A stretch of 64,000 nucleotides of DNA from Myxococcales bacterium (lineage in GTDB: Bacteria > Myxococcota_A > Polyangia > Palsa-1104 > JAEUJZ01), in NCBI GenBank assembly GCA_016794365.1, contig JAEUKB010000022.1:103827-167826 (forward strand), given 5' to 3'. The translations under genes were made by a program, and so were the position numbers. Position 1 is the first letter of the stretch, and each line of letters begins with the position of its first letter. The notes under the pieces were generated by a model that did no database searches, was not told the origin of the DNA, and saw nothing but the letters and a program-made list of their open reading frames with translations. This document shows positions 56,936-64,000 of the stretch, in pieces.

Positions 56936-57532
56936 ATGCTCTCTCGAATGACGCTCGCTGCCTGGGTTCTTACCGGGCTTGCGCTGACTGCCTGCAACAA
57001 AACGGAACCGACTGCTGCGCCTGCGCCCGCACCGACCGCTGCGCCTGCACCGACTGCTGCGCCTGCGCCGACCGCTGCGCCCGCACCGACCGCTGCGCCC
57101 GCACCGACCGCTGCGCCTGCACCGACCGCTGCGCCTGCGCCGACGGAGCATCCCAAAGACTGTGAAGTCGAGCTGATTGGCGATCTCAAGGTTCCGCCGC
57201 TCGCTGCCGGTGAGCACGTCTACGCCTACGTTGCCCAAGACAGCGACTGCCTGGCCAAAGACGCGCACATCATTGGCAGCAACAAGACCACCGACGATGG
57301 GCACATGTTCATCGAGGTCTTCAGCCGCTGGGGTGCCGACCTGACTGTGTGCGCCGCCGTTTCCAAAGAGCCCGGTGCTCCCTCGACGGTATACGGCAAA
57401 GCCGACAGCAAGTTTCACGCGGAAGCCGTCGGCGAGATCATGATCCCCAAGATCTCCTTCGAGCTAAAAAAAGGCCCACGGCACGTCTTCCCCGCCGTTC
57501 GTCCCGCGCTGCCGCCTGCGCACCCGCAATAG
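56936..57532 (+). CDS. Lipoprotein with Ala-Pro-Thr repeat linker
   Basis: The 198-residue product has a lipobox (LALTAC) and then a 45-residue Ala-Pro-Thr linker (residues 26-70, APAPTA units). A ~110-residue beta-rich domain follows with two Cys (DSDCLAKD; LTVCAAVS). The linker would hold the domain off the membrane. The family was not recognised. GGAGG precedes the ATG by ten bases. Confidence 0.75.
   Translation: MLSRMTLAAWVLTGLALTACNKTEPTAAPAPAPTAAPAPTAAPAPTAAPAPTAAPAPTAAPAPTAAPAPTEHPKDCEVELIGDLKVPPLAAGEHVYAYVAQDSDCLAKDAHIIGSNKTTDDGHMFIEVFSRWGADLTVCAAVSKEPGAPSTVYGKADSKFHAEAVGEIMIPKISFELKKGPRHVFPAVRPALPPAHPQ
57011..57145. repeat. 18-bp tandem repeat (Ala-Ala-Pro-Ala-Pro-Thr)
   Basis: Six near-identical 18-bp units and a partial leader encode the Ala-Pro-Thr linker of the lipoprotein. 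Synonymous differences between units (CCTGCG, CCCGCA, CCTGCA) show that they have begun to diverge. Confidence 0.9.
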
Positions 57533-57586
57533 ACAGGCTTTACGCGTCGTCGTCGTCCGTGGTATCGCCGCAGACGAGGTGAAACC

Positions 57587-58483
57587 ATGACGACTTGTGG
57601 ACCTTCTGGCCGTCGGATCGTGCGATCCGGCTTGATTCAGTGCGCGAACCCCCTAAACGATGAGTCTCGCTCCGTCGCGGAGATTCAAGAGGCGATGTTT
57701 CAAAAGCACCTGCCGCTGATCGAGCAAGCGGGTCAGCGCGGCGTGCAGATCCTGTGTCTTCAGGAAATCTTCAACGGTCCGTACTTCTGTCCCTCGCAGG
57801 ATCGTCGCTGGTACGATGCGGCAGAGCCTGTGCCGGGACCGACCGTCGAGCGCCTGGCCCCGATCGCCAAAAAGTACGGCATGGCGATGGTCATTCCCGT
57901 CTACGAGCGCGCCATGGCTGGCGTCTATTACAACACCGCTGCTGTGCTCGATCACGACGGCACCTACCTGGGCAAGTACCGCAAGATCCACATCCCGCAC
58001 ACCTCGGGATTTTGGGAAAAGTTCTTCTTTAAGCCCGGCAACCTCGGCCTGCCGGTGTTCAAGCTCAGCTCGGGCATCACCATCGGCGTCTACATCTGCT
58101 ACGACCGTCACTTCCCCGAAGGTGCGCGCGCGCTTGGCCTGCACGGTGCAGAGATCGTCTTCAATCCGTCCGCCACCGTCGCCGGTCTGTCGCAGTACCT
58201 GTGGAAGCTAGAGCAGCCCGCGCACGCCGTCGCCAACGGCTACTACATGGGCTGTATCAACCGCGTTGGCACCGAGGCTCCGTGGAACATCGGCAAGTTC
58301 TACGGCACAAGCTACTTCGTCGATCCGCGCGGCAACTTCCTGTCCGTCGCCAGCGAAGACAACGATGAGCTGGTTGTCTCCGATCTCGATCTGTCGGTCA
58401 TCGAAGAGGTTCGCCGCGTGTGGCAGTTCTTCCGGGATCGTCGGCCCGAGTCGTACGGCGATCTCACCGCAGAGCTGCCGTAA
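57587..58483 (+). CDS. Beta-ureidopropionase-like carbon-nitrogen hydrolase
   Basis: The 298-residue nitrilase-superfamily enzyme has the Glu-Lys-Cys triad: Glu60 (LCLQEIF), Lys133 (YRKIHIP) and Cys171 (YICYDRHFPEGA). The segments EIVFNPSATVAGLSQYLWKL, INRVGTE and FYGTSYFVDP follow the beta-ureidopropionase (N-carbamoyl-beta-alanine amidohydrolase) pattern, although N-carbamoylputrescine amidase is close. It may serve reductive pyrimidine catabolism, but no dihydropyrimidinase or dehydrogenase gene is nearby. Confidence 0.85.
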   Translation: MTTCGPSGRRIVRSGLIQCANPLNDESRSVAEIQEAMFQKHLPLIEQAGQRGVQILCLQEIFNGPYFCPSQDRRWYDAAEPVPGPTVERLAPIAKKYGMAMVIPVYERAMAGVYYNTAAVLDHDGTYLGKYRKIHIPHTSGFWEKFFFKPGNLGLPVFKLSSGITIGVYICYDRHFPEGARALGLHGAEIVFNPSATVAGLSQYLWKLEQPAHAVANGYYMGCINRVGTEAPWNIGKFYGTSYFVDPRGNFLSVASEDNDELVVSDLDLSVIEEVRRVWQFFRDRRPESYGDLTAELP

Positions 58484-58595
58484 GCCGATCGCGCGGCCTA
58501 GACGGAACATCGGGGCGCTGATGCTCCGGCGACCGCGTGGGCCGCTGTGAAGCGTGTTTTGGGATTGAAGTAGAGGCTGGACGCTGGGGGGACGA

Positions 58596-58620
58596 CTCGC
58601 ACGCGGGGGATGCGTGCGAG
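58596..58620. terminator. Stem-loop between convergent amidohydrolase and pyrophosphatase genes
   Basis: CTCGCACGC and GCGTGCGAG form a perfect 9-bp GC-rich stem around a seven-base loop, 13 bp past the pyrophosphatase stop. No T-run follows on either strand, so termination would be atypical or bidirectional. Confidence 0.5.
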
Positions 58621-58633
58621 GGGTTGCTGGCTG

Positions 58634-61081
<2,448 letters not shown>

Positions 61082-61250
61082 GTCTTTTTGGGTCCTCCAA
61101 GTAGGTGTATGTACCAGTCTGGGCCGCGTTATAGCCACGCCGACTGGGGAAGTAAAGACCCGATCCTCTGGACGGCCCTTGCAAGCTGCCTGCGAAGTGC
61201 TATAGGGGCCGCAGTTGCGCAGGCGCAAGCGCGCAGGGTAGGGTGACTTC

Positions 61251-62153
61251 ATGACGACGTACGTTTCGCCCCACGCTGCGGTTGTGGAGCTGCTCATCGA
61301 CGCGCTGCTCGGTCGGCCTCTTGGTGACATCCTGCCGCCCGCGCGGCTGTGCGCGACCTTGCAACAGCTGGGGCGGCTCTATCTGCCTTCGTCGCAAGCC
61401 GAGCAGCACGCCATCCTTGTGTGGCAGCGGCTCGACCGCTTGCTCGACCGGCCCGGTACGCTGCGCGACGTGGTGCCGCCCCCGATTGTCGATGTCCTTC
61501 GCACCCTGCTGAGCCGTCCGTACCTGCTGCCGCGTCCGCTGCTTGTGTCGGTGCTGTCGCGTCCTCCGCTGCGGCGGCTCAGTCGCGAGCTGATGATCGG
61601 CACGCTGCTCGACTACAGCCGCAAGGTGCGCACCCAGGTCGGCGAGGTGTCTCAGTCGCGCGGCGGCATGCTCGGCAGGCTGGCCACCGAGGCTGTCAAA
61701 AAGAGCACCTCGGCGATTGGCTCGCTGGCCCCCGGTGTCACCGCCGCTGTATCCGATGAGCTAGAGCGCCAGTTTCGCAGCCGCGCCAGCGAGTTTGCCG
61801 ACTCTGCGGTCGATGACCTGGCGCAGCGGCTCGCCGCCATCTTGACCGACCCCGCCCGCATGGCCGAGCACAAGGACTTGGCGCGCTCGCTGCTCGACTT
61901 TGCGCTGGATCTGCCGCTTCAGACCGTCCGCGCCGAGCTGACCCGGCTGGATCCCCTTGCTGTCACGAGCGAAGTGCGCCGCGCCGTCCATGCCTGGCTT
62001 CTGCGACCCGAGTCTGAAGCCGAGCTGCTCGCGCTCCTTCAGCTCCTGTCCGCCGACCTGAGCACGCACTCGCTCACCAGCCTCCTTGGCGAAGCCGCCA
62101 CCCCCCTGCGCCAGCTCCTCCAAGACCTCTTCACCACCGCCCTGCGCCCGTAA
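61251..62153 (+). CDS. Helical protein of unknown function
   Basis: The 300-residue product is Leu/Arg-rich, nearly all helical, with no membrane helix and no recognised family. A central stretch (SRGGMLGRLATEAVKKSTSAIG) and an Arg/Leu-rich C-terminal half (LDFALDLPLQTVRAELTRLD) might mediate protein contacts. It is divergent from the pyrophosphatase across 169 bp. A stem-loop lies just after its stop. Confidence 0.6.
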   Translation: MTTYVSPHAAVVELLIDALLGRPLGDILPPARLCATLQQLGRLYLPSSQAEQHAILVWQRLDRLLDRPGTLRDVVPPPIVDVLRTLLSRPYLLPRPLLVSVLSRPPLRRLSRELMIGTLLDYSRKVRTQVGEVSQSRGGMLGRLATEAVKKSTSAIGSLAPGVTAAVSDELERQFRSRASEFADSAVDDLAQRLAAILTDPARMAEHKDLARSLLDFALDLPLQTVRAELTRLDPLAVTSEVRRAVHAWLLRPESEAELLALLQLLSADLSTHSLTSLLGEAATPLRQLLQDLFTTALRP

Positions 62154-62166
62154 GCCCTGAAAAGGG

Positions 62167-62186
62167 GGCGCTTTGGCCGAAGCGCC
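62167..62186 (+). terminator. Stem-loop after the 300-residue gene
   Basis: GGCGCTT and AAGCGCC form a 7-bp stem with a six-base loop, beginning 14 bp after the stop. It is a plausible terminator although the T-tail is poor. Confidence 0.45.
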
Positions 62187-62323
62187 TTGCACTGGGGCTG
62201 CGCAAACCGTTGTGCAGGGCTTGGGGCCGTGCGGGCGGTGGCGGAAACGGCTTGCGAGGCGTTTGGGCACAGGCCAATCGGCCCACCTACGTTGTCTGTG
62301 CCTGGCTGCATGTCCCGGACCCT

Positions 62324-62491
62324 GCGCAAGCCGTTGTGCGGACTGTTTGCAAGCGACTGGAACCCGCGCAAGCCGTTGTGCGGACTGTTTGCAAGCGACT
62401 TTTGGCTGCGCAAGCCGTTGTGCGGGTTGTCTGCAAGCGACTTTTGGCCGCGCAAGCCGTTGTGCAGGTTTGCTGCAAGCGACTGCTACCC
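62324..62491. repeat. 42-bp tandem array, four units
   Basis: Units start at 62324, 62366, 62408 and 62450 with exactly 42-bp spacing. Each opens with GCGCAAGCCGTTGTGC, where GCGCAA and TTGTGC can pair around GCCG with one G-U, and each has TGCAAGCGACT near its end. Decayed partial units flank the array. There are no unique spacers, so it is not CRISPR. Confidence 0.95.
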
Positions 62492-62767
62492 GTGTAGACG
62501 TTGTGCGGGCGGCGGGCACGGGACCGCAGGGCTCGCAACCGCTTGGCGGGACGATTTGCATGTCCTTTGTCGCGGGTCGAGCCGTTGTGCAGGCTGGCAG
62601 CAAGTGGGCGGATGAAGTGGCAGATCTTGCTCAGCCCGAGCGAACGGTCGCAGCCCGTGGTCGCGGGTGCGGAAAAAGGGCTTGCGCTGCGCGGAAGCGT
62701 GGTTATCCATCTGGCAGTCCAATGGATGGACCATTTTGTTCAGAGATGAACACTCGAAAGGACCGAC

Positions 62768-63655
62768 ATGAGAACGCTTCCCGCTGGATTTCCCCTGATT
62801 GAACTGGTTCACGAGCTGAGCTTTTCGCTGGCGCAGCTCAAGGCGCAGCCGCTCGGGGCGCCCCATGTGAAGGAGTTTGAGGAGCTGCTGGCCGCGACGC
62901 ACAAGACGCTGCTTCGGCAGCTTGAGCTGGTGACCGAGACGGCGGTGGCCGATGCCAAGGTGGTGCGGGCTGATGATGTGCTCAATCAGCTGGTGGACCA
63001 GCTCAGCCTGACGCTGCTGGGTCTGCTGAGTGGCGACCGTGAGCACCCGCTGTATCAGCGCTTTTTTGGCCGGATTCGTCCAAGCGAAGCCAAGCGTCCG
63101 ATCCTGGGCGCGCAGCTTGAGCGGATGCGCGACTGGGTGGCGACGCTGCTTGCGGCCACTCAGCCGGAGCTACAGGCCCTGGGAACCCAGCTTGCATCGG
63201 CGGTCAAGACGGCAGATGCAGCCGTGGACGCGCAGCGATCCGCCGATCAGAAGCTGACCGACTTTTCCGAGCTGGGCGACTTCCCCCTGCTCATTGAAAA
63301 GGTGAACGGCGTGCGCAAACTGACCTACGGCAAGCTCGGCGAAGCGGTCCACAAAAACCCGGCGATGAACCTGCCGTCCGACTTTGCCGAGCAGTTCTTC
63401 GTCCGAGAAGTACGCAGCGCCGCCCCCGCCCGCAGCGAGCTGGTCGCCAAGATTGCCCGCGCCGAGCAGCAGCTCGCCAAGCTACAGCAGCAGCTCCACG
63501 ATCACGACGCCCGCCAGCAGTCCCTCGAACGCAGCGCCCGCGCCGAAGAAGCCAGCGCCCTCCGCGAAGAAGTCGCCCTCATCGAAAAGCGACTCACCGA
63601 AGAACAAGCCCGCGCCCAAGCCCTAAAAGCCAAACTAGCCACCCTAACCCCCTAA
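62768..63655 (+). CDS. Coiled-coil protein of unknown function
   Basis: The 295-residue protein is helical. Its N-terminal part (GFPLIELVHELSFSLAQLK) looks globular. The last ~75 residues are a clear coiled coil rich in Glu/Arg/Ala/Gln (LVAKIARAEQQLAKLQQQLH onward). No membrane helix or signal is seen. AAAGGACC lies just before the ATG. No family was recognised. Confidence 0.65.
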   Translation: MRTLPAGFPLIELVHELSFSLAQLKAQPLGAPHVKEFEELLAATHKTLLRQLELVTETAVADAKVVRADDVLNQLVDQLSLTLLGLLSGDREHPLYQRFFGRIRPSEAKRPILGAQLERMRDWVATLLAATQPELQALGTQLASAVKTADAAVDAQRSADQKLTDFSELGDFPLLIEKVNGVRKLTYGKLGEAVHKNPAMNLPSDFAEQFFVREVRSAAPARSELVAKIARAEQQLAKLQQQLHDHDARQQSLERSARAEEASALREEVALIEKRLTEEQARAQALKAKLATLTP

Positions 63656-63710
63656 CCCCAAGCCCCCCGCCGTCCCCTCTAAACCGCCTTCCCCCACGCC
63701 AATCAAAGAA

Positions 63711-63842
63711 AAGCAAAGGCAAAGCCAAGCAAGAAAAGCAAAGGCGAAGCCAAGCAAGAAAAAGCAAAGGCGAAGCCGAGCAAGAAAAAGCAAAGGCGAA
63801 GCCGAGCAAGAAGAAGCAAAGGCGAAGCCGAGCAAGAAGAAG
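63711..63842. repeat. 26-bp A/G-rich tandem repeat, five units
   Basis: Units with GCAAAGGCGAAGCC-AGCAAGAA start at 63713, 63738, 63764, 63790 and 63816 (spacing 25-26 bp). They resemble Lys-Ala-rich coding repeats, but the period is not a multiple of three, so no single frame keeps the pattern. Confidence 0.9.
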
Positions 63843-63872
63843 AACTCCCTCCCCCGAACGGCTCACCATTGA

Positions 63873-64000
63873 TCACAAGTAATTGGGATGAGGGGGGTTT
63901 TGGCGGAGGTGGGCGGCGAGGAGTTCGATGCGCTGGAGGCCTCGCGTCAGGACGATGATGCCGGGCGGACCGCCGGAGGACTTGCCGGTGTAGCCGCCGA
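63873..64000 (-). mobile_element. C-terminal end of a probable IS4-type transposase (partial, runs off the window)
   Basis: On the minus strand the last 128 bp encode about 41 residues ending in a TGA at 63873-63875, with the segment GGYTGKSSGGPPG followed by LTRGLQRIELLAAHL. The GG(Y/F)-x-x-(K/R)-x-x-x-x-PG...RGLQRL layout is common at the C-terminus of IS4/Tn5-like DDE transposases. The catalytic part lies outside the window. Confidence 0.5.

Larger units (their letters stand above)
62154..62767. other. 614-bp interval without a convincing gene, dominated by a 42-bp repeat
   Basis: Open frames cross it on both strands because the repeat unit is a multiple of three, but their translations are Cys/Arg/Ala-rich and have no ribosome site or known domain. 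It contains a stem-loop (62167-62186), the 42-bp array (62324-62491) and scattered further copies of CCGTTGTGC near 62206 and 62582. Confidence 0.6.

Noticed and set aside
62324..62491. CRISPR array
   Set aside because: The repeats are directly adjacent with no unique spacers and there are no cas genes nearby.
61761..62603. A 280-residue minus-strand open frame with repeated AQRLA-type units
   Set aside because: It overlaps the better-supported 300-residue plus-strand gene and owes its length to the 42-bp repeat.
62173..62802. Open frames in several frames across the 42-bp repeat, translating to Cys/Arg-rich repeats
   Set aside because: The 42-bp unit is a multiple of three, so all frames can stay open. 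No start signal, domain or codon bias supports any one of them.

Overview
The window reads as chromosomal DNA of a high-GC (roughly 60%) Gram-negative bacterium, most likely a member of the Myxococcota or a nearby deltaproteobacterial lineage. This placement is inferred from gene content: Hanks-type (pseudo)kinases with long proline-rich tails, an AgmX/PglI-type C-terminal domain, many cysteine-bearing lipoproteins, a CHAT protease, a sigma-54 response regulator and sterol-modifying enzymes. Outer-membrane barrels (FadL-, LamB- and OprP-like) confirm a diderm envelope. No rRNA, tRNA or CRISPR array was recognised.

Layout. 0-9 kb: a 999-residue pseudokinase, a FadL-like barrel, then a minus-strand four-gene operon (membrane protein, second pseudokinase, Cys-rich exported protein, TlpA-like thioredoxin). 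9-18.5 kb: a lipoprotein, an AgmX/PglI-like protein, a secreted alpha/beta hydrolase, then a plus-strand run of two tiny membrane proteins, an 840-residue CHAT-domain protease, an AmpG-like permease and a small STAS-like protein. 18.6-22.8 kb: a tightly overlapped operon of diheme oxidoreductase, imelysin lipoprotein, monoheme lipoprotein and porin, probably for iron or another metal, with a palindrome inside its promoter. 23-32 kb: CYP51-ferredoxin fusion, ERG25-like C-4 sterol oxidase, Kazal lipoprotein, MBL hydrolase, LamB-like porin, a second P450 and a divergent TetR regulator. 32-42 kb: housekeeping genes (ffh, dapA, dapB, hflX, aminotransferase, pdxH) with a SEC-C mini-protein, a CaiB-type racemase and an SCP2 protein. 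42-50 kb: a vWA lipoprotein, an adaptor/permease/ATPase exporter, tsaB, folK, a TPR-AIM24 protein and a second TlpA-like protein. 50-58.5 kb: ftsH with an orphan NtrC-type regulator, psd, a methyltransferase with a 470-residue disordered leader, a repeat-bearing lipoprotein and a beta-ureidopropionase-like amidohydrolase. 58.6-64 kb: a divergent membrane pyrophosphatase, two unknown helical proteins, two tandem-repeat tracts, and the end of a probable IS4-type transposase.

The strongest candidates for new biology are the CHAT protease with its small membrane partners, the sterol-modification pair with a fused electron donor, the imelysin/diheme operon with its embedded operator, the two catalytically broken kinases, and a family of 11-bp arrays at two separate convergent gene ends plus a 42-bp array near 62.4 kb.
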